Of a stretch of 7,422 nt of DNA, positions 1-6,668 are shown piece after piece. Source of the stretch: Pseudomonadota bacterium (GTDB taxonomy: Bacteria > Pseudomonadota > Alphaproteobacteria > Rhizobiales > Tepidamorphaceae); assembly GCA_023435545.1 (NCBI GenBank), contig JAEYRQ010000174.1, forward strand, positions 1 through 7,422, read 5' to 3'. The notes under the pieces were generated by a model. It ran no database searches and had not been told where the DNA came from. It saw nothing but the letters and a program-made list of their open reading frames with translations. The first letter of the stretch is position 1; each line of letters begins with the position of its first letter. A program made the translations under genes and the position numbers.

Positions 1-1
1 G

Positions 2-31
2 TTCCAGGCCGGCTACGTGCAGCGGCCCTGA
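2..31 (+). CDS. Possible 3' end of a plus-strand gene (partial)
   Basis: The reading frame from base 2 gives the tail FQAGYVQRP followed by a TGA at 29-31. It would be the last nine codons of a gene starting left of the window. The stop lies about 22 bases before a strong GC hairpin (54-78), as expected at the end of a transcript. Nine residues are too few to identify a family, and another frame on the same strand stays open further, so this is only a tentative call based on position and context. Confidence 0.3.
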   Translation, partial: FQAGYVQRP

Positions 32-53
32 GGTTGCGCAAGCGGCCAACAAG

Positions 54-78
54 CGGCGCCGGGCAATGTCCGGCGCCG
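54..78. terminator. GC-rich hairpin, possible terminator (no T-tract)
   Basis: A perfect 9-bp stem (CGGCGCCGG at 54-62 paired with CCGGCGCCG at 70-78) closes a 7-base loop, GCAATGT. It sits between the possible plus-strand gene end at 31 and the end of the minus-strand glycosyltransferase at 124. Neither side carries a run of T, so it is not a canonical intrinsic terminator. It may instead act as a 3'-end processing or stabilising structure for either strand. The pairing is seen directly; the role is inferred. Confidence 0.4.
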
Positions 79-100
79 GTTCGCGAGCGACCGGCGACCG

Positions 101-118
101 CCGGCATCGAGATGCCGG
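101..118. terminator. Short hairpin just after the glycosyltransferase stop
   Basis: CCGGCATC (101-108) is complementary to GATGCCGG (111-118). In practice this is a 7-bp stem with a 4-base loop. It begins a few bases beyond the minus-strand stop codon at 124-126, which is where a 3'-end hairpin would lie. No T-tract follows on either strand. Together with the hairpin at 54-78 it fills most of the gap between the two converging gene ends. Confidence 0.35.
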
Positions 119-123
119 AAAGC

Positions 124-1110
124 TCAACTGATCTGGGCTACCAAGGATAGCGGGTCGGCCAGCCGGAAACAGGCGCTCCGTCCATTGCCGTCCAGCGGCT
201 CTGCCTCGACCGGAACGACCCGCTGCGGAAACCCCTTGGCGAGCGCAATCGTGTCGTAGTTGCGGGAGTACCGCTGCATGCCGCGGCGAAACAGCGTCAC
301 CTCGCCATCGAACCCGTTGATCAGCAGGAGATTGTGGAACGCAGACCCGGCGAACCCCGCCAGATGGGCCGCGGTGCCGAGCGTTTCGAGTTGATGCTGA
401 AGCGGATGATCCTGCGGGTGATAGATCGTCCAGTCTCGATCCGCTAGCGCTGCCTCGATCTCCGTTTCCCCTTCCGCCCGCCCGGCCAGGAGCTTCGACC
501 GGGACAGCCACACCTTGCCCGCCCGCCTTCCAGATGGGCGATAGCGTCCCATGAAGTCAACGAAATCGGGGTGGCACCAGACCTGAATGGTATAGGCCGG
601 CTCCGGGACGATAAGGGTCTCGACCGAGACAGGCCTGTCGACGAAGACGTGCGGGTTCTCGATTCCGAGGAGGTCCAGCACTTCCGTCTGGAACCGCGTC
701 GCGCGGCCGGCGCTCAATGACCAGATGATCGGGGTCTTCGGGTTCTGGCGGGCGAACCATAGCCGGCCGCAGCTTTCCAGCAGGAAGTGGCCGAATTGTT
801 CGAATCTATATCCGCCGAAGATGTGGGCGCCCACGAGGCGTCCGGCCGGCTTCGGGCACTCCGGAAGGCGGTCGATCGCCACGCCGTAATGCCGGATCAG
901 AAGGGACGATCTGATAGGCCTCCGCTGCCGGTTGAACGCGCCGCCGCGAGGCCTGTTATCGTCCCCCTTCATCGTGGGCACGACGACGGCGTCCGTGAAG
1001 CACCGCGTTTCGAGAGGGTGCATCCCAACCCCCGGACATTTCGTGGAGCCGCGGATTGTTACAGCCTCCAGCGGGCGCGCACAATCTTCCGGCGCATTCC
1101 GCGCCGCCAC
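124..1110 (-). CDS. GT61-family (DUF563-type) glycosyltransferase
   Basis: The protein is 328 residues and resembles the DUF563/GT61 glycosyltransferases, which add sugars to polysaccharide or other glycan acceptors from nucleotide-sugar donors. Visible family landmarks are FGGYRFEQFGHFLLES (residues 98-113, the usual aromatic/His/Glu stretch before the catalytic fold), KVWLSR (199-204), ETEIEAAL (215-222) and AGFAGSAFHN (251-260, the characteristic GSAxHN block near the C-terminus). There is no signal peptide or membrane segment, so it is probably cytosolic. The start is uncertain. The GTG at 1110 keeps a proline/valine-rich N-terminal stretch that fits the family, with GGAG 4 bases upstream; ATG codons at 1023 and 972 are alternatives. 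It follows purS on the same strand after 144 bp. No other glycan genes are visible here. By eye its base composition is less GC-rich than the pur genes, which hints at transfer. Acceptor and donor cannot be named. Confidence 0.75.
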   Translation of the reverse strand: MAARNAPEDCARPLEAVTIRGSTKCPGVGMHPLETRCFTDAVVVPTMKGDDNRPRGGAFNRQRRPIRSSLLIRHYGVAIDRLPECPKPAGRLVGAHIFGGYRFEQFGHFLLESCGRLWFARQNPKTPIIWSLSAGRATRFQTEVLDLLGIENPHVFVDRPVSVETLIVPEPAYTIQVWCHPDFVDFMGRYRPSGRRAGKVWLSRSKLLAGRAEGETEIEAALADRDWTIYHPQDHPLQHQLETLGTAAHLAGFAGSAFHNLLLINGFDGEVTLFRRGMQRYSRNYDTIALAKGFPQRVVPVEAEPLDGNGRSACFRLADPLSLVAQIS

Positions 1111-1190
1111 CCCACTCCGAGACTTCCATGACCCCCGTGCGTCAGAGACGCGTGCATGGCGGAGATCCCTGCGGACGAGCTTTGGGGGTT

Positions 1191-1219
1191 CGCGGAATTC
1201 CGCGGCCGAATCGATCGGC
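1191..1219. repeat. Perfect 14-bp palindrome next to a second small dyad
   Basis: CGCGGAATTCCGCG at 1191-1204 is a perfect palindrome centred on GAATTC. Directly beside it, GCCGA (1205-1209) pairs with TCGGC (1215-1219) around a 5-base loop. Both lie in the 144-bp gap between the end of purS and the start of the glycosyltransferase on the minus strand. They could form the 3' end of the purC-purS transcript, since no T-tract is needed for other termination modes, or serve as a protein-binding dyad. The symmetry is seen directly; the function is not known. Confidence 0.4.
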
Positions 1220-1254
1220 AGCGCGCTCGGGCGCGAGGGCCGGACTCCGACCGC

Positions 1255-1494
1255 CTAAATCAATTCCACCGAGTAGTTCTCGATCACGGTGTTGGCGAGC
1301 AGCTTCTCGCACATCGCCTCGACCTCCGCCTGTGCGGCGGCGCGGTCGGTGGTGGTGAGTTCCAGTTCGATCAGCTTGCCCTGGCGGACGTCCCCGACGC
1401 CGGAGAAGCCGAGCGAGCCCAGCGCGTGCTGGATCGCCTTGCCCTGCGGATCGAGGACGCCGTTCTTCAGCGTGACGGTGACGCGCGCCTTCAT
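1255..1494 (-). CDS. purS: Phosphoribosylformylglycinamidine synthase subunit PurS
   Basis: PurS is the small structural subunit of the three-part FGAM synthase (PurS, PurQ, PurL). It helps dock the glutaminase PurQ onto PurL in the step that converts FGAR to FGAM in de novo purine synthesis, in the cytosol. The 79-residue length is normal for the family. The sequence shows the family pattern: MKARVTVTLKNGVLDPQGKA at the N-terminus, a GVGDVRQGK segment in the middle, and the ANTVIENYSVE ending. The start is set by a GGAG 9 bases upstream of the ATG. The gene follows purC by 15 bp and is clearly cotranscribed with it. PurQ usually comes next but is absent here: after a 144-bp gap the next gene is a glycosyltransferase. 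PurS of this type implies that purQ and a small-type purL exist elsewhere in the genome. Confidence 0.96.
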   Translation of the reverse strand: MKARVTVTLKNGVLDPQGKAIQHALGSLGFSGVGDVRQGKLIELELTTTDRAAAQAEVEAMCEKLLANTVIENYSVELI

Positions 1495-1509
1495 CGCACC
1501 CGGCTCCGG

Positions 1510-2274
1510 CTATTGGACCAGCACCGGGCCGCGCGGCACGTTCGGCTCGTTGCCGACCATGATGCCGAGCCGGCGGGCGACTTCCTGGTAGGCCTCGACG
1601 AGGCCGCCCATGTCGCGGCGGAATCGGTCCTTGTCGAGGTTGTCTCCTGACTGGATGTCCCACAGCCGGCAGGAATCCGGACTGATTTCGTCGGCCAGGA
1701 TGATGCGCATCATCTCGCCCTCGTAGAGCCGGCCGAACTCGACCTTGAAGTCGACGAGGCGGATGCCGACGCCGAGGAAAAGGCCACTCAGGAAGTCGTT
1801 GACCCTGAGCGCCAGCGCCATGATGTCGTCGATCTCCTGCGGGCTCGCCCAGCCGAAGGCGGTGATGTGTTCCTCGGAGACCATCGGATCGCCGAGCTCG
1901 TCGTTCTTGTAATAGAACTCGATGATCGAGCGCGGCAACTGGGTGCCCTCGTCCATGCCGAGGCGCTGGGCCAGCGAGCCGGCGGCGACGTTGCGGACCA
2001 CCACCTCCAGCGGGATTATCTCAACTTCGCGAATCAGTTGCTCGCGCATGTTCAGGCGGCGGATGAAGTGCGTGGGCACGCCGATGTCGTTGAGGTGCTG
2101 GAAGATGAACTCGGAGATGCGGTTGTTCAGCACCCCCTTGCCCTCGATCTGGGCGTGCTTCTTCTTGTTGAACGCGGTGGCGTCGTCCTTGAAGTGCTGG
2201 ACGAGCGTTCCCGGCTCGGGGCCCTCATAGAGGATCTTGGCCTTGCCCTCGTAGACTCTGCGGCGGCGGTTCAT
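1510..2274 (-). CDS. purC: SAICAR synthetase (phosphoribosylaminoimidazole-succinocarboxamide synthase)
   Basis: PurC joins CAIR and aspartate with ATP to form SAICAR, in the cytosolic purine pathway. The 254-residue protein is of the compact bacterial type. Seen in order: the ATP-binding N-terminal [16 protein letters not shown] (8-23), KDDATAFN (29-36), the [10 protein letters not shown] signature (91-100), the second family signature LVDFKVEFG (173-181) and [12 protein letters not shown] (195-206). I chose the ATG at 2274 because [13 protein letters not shown] matches how family members begin. An in-frame ATG at 2292 would add six residues, and the much longer open frame upstream is not supported by homology. 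No strong ribosome-binding site precedes either start. It is the first gene of a purC-purS operon transcribed divergently from the zeta-subunit gene. The downstream product PurB is encoded about 1.5 kb away on the other side of the plus-strand gene pair. Confidence 0.96.
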   Translation of the reverse strand: MNRRRRVYEGKAKILYEGPEPGTLVQHFKDDATAFNKKKHAQIEGKGVLNNRISEFIFQHLNDIGVPTHFIRRLNMREQLIREVEIIPLEVVVRNVAAGSLAQRLGMDEGTQLPRSIIEFYYKNDELGDPMVSEEHITAFGWASPQEIDDIMALALRVNDFLSGLFLGVGIRLVDFKVEFGRLYEGEMMRIILADEISPDSCRLWDIQSGDNLDKDRFRRDMGGLVEAYQEVARRLGIMVGNEPNVPRGPVLVQ

Positions 2275-2337
2275 TCGGATCAGACCTGTCATAGGAGAAT
2301 AGCGGCGCCTTTGTGCGCGTGCCGCGTCGGGGAACAT

Positions 2338-2343
2338 ATAATA
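2338..2343 (-). promoter_or_regulatory. Candidate -10 element for purC-purS
   Basis: On the minus strand this reads TATTAT, within the only A+T-rich patch of the divergent region. It would place a transcription start about 57 bases before the purC ATG. No good -35 hexamer is visible 16-18 bases upstream. The same patch reads TATAAT on the plus strand at 2337-2342, so its direction is ambiguous. Confidence 0.3.
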
Positions 2344-2524
2344 GACGACAACACGCGATTCCGCACGATGATGCTGTCCGCACGGGAAATTCGCGCGCAA
2401 ACTATCCGATCCGCCTCGCCAACACAACGCGGGTGCCAGGGCGGCTCCGGTGGCCGCTGCGAAGGCGGCGGAGGGTCGCTTGCCGGGAGCCTCCGGCGTG
2501 CGCATATGTCCGTGGCGGACGATG

Positions 2525-2553
2525 TTGATTTGGTCATCGCCCGCGAGTATGCA
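2525..2553 (+). promoter_or_regulatory. Candidate promoter for the zeta-aldolase operon
   Basis: TTGATT (2525-2530) and TATGCA (2548-2553) are separated by 17 bases, the optimal spacing for a housekeeping sigma-factor promoter. Both hexamers match the consensus only partly. The predicted transcript would start near 2560, about 60 bases before the zeta ATG. Confidence 0.3.
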
Positions 2554-2619
2554 AGCCGCGATCGCTCATGCCGCGCAGTCGCTTCGGCGCGAGGCGCGCC
2601 TGCCAAAGGGAGACGCACC

Positions 2620-2943
2620 ATGTCCGAGTTCGAACAGCGCAGGAAGGGCTTCGAGGAGAAGTTCGCGCACGACGAGGAGCTTCGTTTCAAGGCGAATGCG
2701 CGCCGCAACCGCCTCCTGGGCATGTGGGCGGCGCAGAAGATGGGCCTCACCGGCGAGGCGGCGCAGGCCTATGCCAAGGAAGTCGTCGTGGCAGATTTCG
2801 AGGAAGCCGGCGACGCGGACGTGTTCCGCAAGATCCGCAAGGATTTCGACGAGCATGGCATCGACCAGTCCGACCATCAGATCCGGCGGACGATGGACGA
2901 GCTGCTGGTGACCGCCATGGAGCAGCTTCAGCGGGAAGGCTGA
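2620..2943 (+). CDS. F1-ATPase inhibitor zeta subunit (DUF1476 family)
   Basis: This 107-residue protein belongs to the alphaproteobacterial zeta family (DUF1476). Its studied member in Paracoccus denitrificans binds the F1 part of ATP synthase and blocks ATP hydrolysis, with an inhibitory N-terminal segment. The whole family pattern is present: an N-terminal SEFEQRRKGFEEKFAHDEEL, then KANARRNRLLGMWAA (residues 24-38), the YAKEVVVADFEEAGDADVF segment (51-69), and a C-terminal helix with DEHGIDQSDHQIRRTMDEL (77-95). It is soluble and highly charged. The start is fixed by GGGAG at 2608-2612, 7 bases before the ATG. The stop lies 16 bp before the aldolase start, so the two are probably cotranscribed. 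It is divergent from purC, an arrangement I recall from other alphaproteobacteria. Whether inhibition is strong in this organism cannot be judged from sequence. Confidence 0.93.
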   Translation: MSEFEQRRKGFEEKFAHDEELRFKANARRNRLLGMWAAQKMGLTGEAAQAYAKEVVVADFEEAGDADVFRKIRKDFDEHGIDQSDHQIRRTMDELLVTAMEQLQREG

Positions 2944-2959
2944 ACGGGAACGTCCGGCA

Positions 2960-3733
2960 ATGGCCCTCCGCTCGCTGGCAGACCGGCTCCGCGCGGGCGA
3001 GACCGTATTCTGCGGATGGTCGGCGCTGACCGACCCCTTGGCCGCCGAAGCACTCGCCCGCACAGGCTTCGATGCCGTCTGCCTGGACATGCAGCACGGC
3101 TTCCACGACTTCCAGTCGCTCCGCGACGGGCTGACCGGCATCGTCGCAGCCGGTGCTGCTCCGGTGCTTCGGGTTCCCTATGGCGGACTGGCGGACATCG
3201 GGCGCGGCCTCGATCTCGGCTTCGAGGCGGTCATCTGCCCGATGGTCAACAGCGAGGCCGATGCAGTCAGCTTCGCGAATGCCGCCAAATTTCCCCCGGT
3301 CGGGGCGCGGAGTTGGGGGCCGGCTCGCGCGATGATGCTGACAGGCGGCAGCATGGAGGCGTTCCTGCGCGACGCCAACCGGCGGACCGTCGCCTTCGCC
3401 ATGATCGAGACGCGCGAGGCACTGGCGGACCTCGACCACATACTGTCCGTCGACGGTATCGACGGTGTGTTTGTCGGCCCCAACGATCTGTCGATTTCAC
3501 TGGCGCGGGGGGCGGGCATCGGAACCGGGGTCGAAGGCCTGGCCGAGGCCATGGAACTGGTCGCCCAGCGGGCGGCGGCGCGCGGCCGCATCGCCGGCGC
3601 CTTCGCCCTGAACCGGGACGATGCGCTGGGCTATGCGGCTGCCGGCTACCGCTTCATCGCCACCGGGCCGGATCTCCAGCTGCTGGCGACCGCGGCCGCA
3701 GAGCTGATCCGGGGCCTGCGCAATCCGACCTGA
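2960..3733 (+). CDS. HpcH/HpaI-family aldolase (class II, 2-keto-3-deoxy acid type)
   Basis: The family cleaves or forms C-C bonds of 2-oxo-4-hydroxy acids using a divalent metal and pyruvate enolate. HpaI itself acts on 4-hydroxy-2-oxoheptanedioate. This 257-residue protein is of normal length and keeps the active-site blocks: DMQHG (43-47, His46 as likely base), RVP at 71-73 (pyruvate-binding Arg), CPMVNSEADA (93-102), FPPVGARS (111-118), MIET with Glu150 and GPNDLS with Asp166 (the two expected metal ligands). It should be cytosolic and active. The ATG lies 16 bp after the zeta stop with only a weak GGGA upstream. No aromatic-degradation genes are nearby, so the hpaI name is not justified; sugar-acid or other hydroxy-oxo-acid substrates are equally possible. 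Its stop is 6 bp from that of the convergent purB. Confidence 0.9.
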   Translation: MALRSLADRLRAGETVFCGWSALTDPLAAEALARTGFDAVCLDMQHGFHDFQSLRDGLTGIVAAGAAPVLRVPYGGLADIGRGLDLGFEAVICPMVNSEADAVSFANAAKFPPVGARSWGPARAMMLTGGSMEAFLRDANRRTVAFAMIETREALADLDHILSVDGIDGVFVGPNDLSISLARGAGIGTGVEGLAEAMELVAQRAAARGRIAGAFALNRDDALGYAAAGYRFIATGPDLQLLATAAAELIRGLRNPT

Positions 3734-3739
3734 GTTGGG

Positions 3740-5040
<1,301 letters not shown>

Positions 5041-5044
<4 letters not shown>

Positions 5045-5610
5045 CGCTGTTCCGGGGTGTTGTGATCGGACGGGTGCTGTCTAGCAGATGCGGATGGCCG
5101 CCTCAACGCGCCAGGCCGCCTCAGTCCATAGAGCAGCGACAGCGCGAAGCCGGCCAGCGGTGCCCACGGCAAATAGAGCCGCAGGCCGTTCGAGGCGAAC
5201 AGCACCAGAGTTGCGATTCCCGTCCAGGCCAACTGATGGAAGCCGATCTCGGTCCAGATCGGCTGGAAGTCGACCGGATAGGTCTGGCGATAAAGGAGCG
5301 AGAACGCGCCGGCGCTGGCAATCGGTCCGAGAGCGAACAGGAGCAGGGCCATTGCGATTGCCCGGCCGGCGAGCCGCAGGCGCGGCAGCAGCGTGTCGAT
5401 CGCCAGCGCCGCAAAGCCCGCGACCACGGCCGGCGGCAGCGCCAGGATCGCCAGCGCGATGAAGGTTCTTGGCAGGAGGCCGAAGCCGCGTTGCCACAGA
5501 CCGAGGCCGATCGCGGCGAGGAACATCAGCGCGGCGATCGCCGTCCAGGCGAGCGCGGGGCGGACGGCGGCGCGCAGTCTCTGGCGCCAGGGCGGGAGGC
5601 TGCCGCTCAT
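5041..5610 (-). CDS. Small polytopic membrane protein, function unknown
   Basis: I do not recognise this 189-residue protein. It is strongly hydrophobic, with about five membrane segments by eye: roughly residues 20-40, 44-70, 82-107, 126-141 and 144-162. The N-terminus is short and basic (WRQRLR). The C-terminal tail of about 27 residues is hydrophilic and rich in Arg, Pro and Ser. A loop around 110-125 contains YPVDFQPIW, and NGLRLYLPWAPL lies near the last segment. There is no signal peptide beyond the first helix and no visible catalytic motif. The start is set by position: its ATG overlaps the transporter stop in an ATGA, and its own stop overlaps the purB ATG the same way. No clear ribosome-binding site precedes it, as expected if it is translated by coupling. 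An accessory partner of the transporter is possible but unproven. Confidence 0.75.
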
Positions 5611-6578
5611 GAGGTGGCCGATCCGGCGTCCGGCGTGGCGAGCAGGCGCGTGACCACCGGCTTCATCAGCATCGGCAGCAGATAGATCGGCACCTGCGCC
5701 ACGGCGAAGTAGATCCAGCTCACCTCGGGAATGGCGCCCGTCAGCGCGGCCGCCATCAGCGCCATGTTGCGGTTGCCCGACGAGACGGAGACGGTCAGCG
5801 CGGTGCTGCGTCCGTTCAGCCGGAAGGCCGCGAACGACAGGGCCATGAAGACGAGTGCCATGCCGAAGGAGGCGACGAGGCAGAACAGGATGAGCCCGGG
5901 ATCGCTCAACAGGCGCGCCGCCACGCCGTCCATGATCGCCACCGCGAAGGCGAACAGCAGGAGCACGTTGAGCCCGTCGAAGACGTTGGCGGAGCGCTCG
6001 ATGCGTTCGCGGCCGAGCAGGCGGCGCACGACGGCCGCCGCCGCGACTGATCCGGCCAACAGCACGGCGAGGCGGATCGCGAGATCCAGCGCCGAGATCG
6101 GCAGGAGGTCGCCGAGCATCATCCGGGCGGTGAGGGGGCAGAGCACCGGCGTCGCCACCATCGCGGCGACCAGCACCGTGAGGCTCAGCGCCCCGTCGAG
6201 ACCTAGCAGATATGTGAAGGCCGGCGACGACATGATCGGCGGCGCGATCGCCATCAGCACGATCGCGATGGCGATTCCGGGATCGGTTTCCGCCAGACCC
6301 GTCGCCCAGACCACGGCCCCGACGGCGGCGGGAAGCGCCAGCATCATCCAGCAGACGACCAACAGCACCAGGCCGCCCTTGCGCAGCCGCGCCATCAGCG
6401 CCTCGAGGTCGACGCGGGCGAAGGCAACCACCAGCAGCAGGAACACCGCATAGGGAATGGTCGGCTTCATCACCGCCGAAAGCGGTGGCACCGCCATCCC
6501 GACGACCAGCGACAGGGCGACGGCCTGGGTGCCCTGGGCGCCGATCCAGTCGATGGCGGCGACGATGGGTCGGATCAT
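5607..6578 (-). CDS. Bile acid:sodium symporter (BASS)-family transporter
   Basis: This is a 323-residue inner-membrane protein with about nine to ten hydrophobic helices. The BASS fold is suggested by two conserved unwound-helix regions: APPIMSSPAF (112-121) followed by a GLDGALSLTVLVAAMVATPVL stretch, and SVSSGNRNMAL (264-274), equivalent to the usual SGxRNxxLA crossover block. Family members couple Na+ to uptake of organic anions (bile acids, pantoate, 2-oxo acids and others), so the true substrate is open and bile acid is unlikely in a free-living bacterium. The ACR3 arsenite exporters are distant relatives and a weaker alternative. The start at 6578 puts an amphipathic segment before the first helix, with only a weak GGGA further upstream. 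It is the first gene of a coupled unit with the small membrane protein and purB, and is divergent from the DadA-like gene. Confidence 0.8.
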   Translation of the reverse strand: MIRPIVAAIDWIGAQGTQAVALSLVVGMAVPPLSAVMKPTIPYAVFLLLVVAFARVDLEALMARLRKGGLVLLVVCWMMLALPAAVGAVVWATGLAETDPGIAIAIVLMAIAPPIMSSPAFTYLLGLDGALSLTVLVAAMVATPVLCPLTARMMLGDLLPISALDLAIRLAVLLAGSVAAAAVVRRLLGRERIERSANVFDGLNVLLLFAFAVAIMDGVAARLLSDPGLILFCLVASFGMALVFMALSFAAFRLNGRSTALTVSVSSGNRNMALMAAALTGAIPEVSWIYFAVAQVPIYLLPMLMKPVVTRLLATPDAGSATS

Positions 6579-6668
6579 GCGGTGGCAAATCCCGGTCGTG
6601 GGGTGGGGGCGGCCGGTCGATCTGGATTGGCGCCGCCGTTCGCGGTAGTGCTACGAGGTTCCCTCCAT
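6579..6668. promoter_or_regulatory. 90-bp divergent promoter region
   Basis: This gap separates the leftward transporter-purB unit from the rightward DadA-like gene and must carry promoters for both. It is very GC-rich, with a G-run from 6599 to 6612, and I find no convincing paired -35/-10 hexamers or inverted-repeat operator in it. The divergent pairing of a transporter with an amino-acid dehydrogenase could mean shared control, but nothing here shows the regulator. Confidence 0.4.
6655..6659 (+). promoter_or_regulatory. Ribosome-binding site deciding the DadA-like start
   Basis: GAGGT lies 9 bases before the ATG at 6669, a near-ideal Shine-Dalgarno sequence. This favours the ATG over the in-frame GTG at 6699, which has only GGAA upstream and would drop ten residues ahead of the FAD-binding strand. 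Confidence 0.6.

Larger units (their letters stand above)
2275..2619. promoter_or_regulatory. 345-bp divergent intergenic region between purC and the zeta gene
   Basis: This gap must hold the promoters for both purC-purS (leftward) and the zeta-aldolase pair (rightward). I see no convincing gene: open frames through it on both strands are extensions of the flanking genes without family resemblance. The A+T-rich patch near 2333-2345 stands out from the GC-rich surroundings and is the best core-promoter candidate. In the presumed purC leader, GCCGC (2321-2325) and GCGGC (2302-2306) can pair, giving a small possible hairpin. I do not recognise a riboswitch or a known purine-regulator operator. 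Confidence 0.6.

Noticed and set aside
2275..2345. Purine riboswitch in the purC leader
   Set aside because: The likely leader is only about 57 bases and I cannot find the conserved three-way-junction core; only a small possible hairpin is present.
2385..2405. Possible PurR-like half-site (GCGCAAAC) upstream of purC
   Set aside because: Only a half-site is visible, with no dyad, and the E. coli-type PurR regulator is not expected in alphaproteobacteria.
2275..2505. 77-residue N-terminal extension of purC
   Set aside because: It shows no family resemblance, and PurC proteins begin with the MNRRRR-YEGKAK region encoded from 2274. The extension also covers the likely promoter.
1867..2619. Long plus-strand open frame running in front of the zeta gene, antisense to purC
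   Set aside because: It is the in-frame upstream extension of the zeta gene across the purC antisense strand. Family length and the ribosome-binding site at 2608-2612 place the true start at 2620.
5611..6588. Long N-terminal extension of the small membrane protein through the transporter gene
   Set aside because: This part translates to Arg/Gly/Asp-rich noise overlapping the hydrophobic transporter frame. The ATGA overlap at 5607-5610 gives a natural start.
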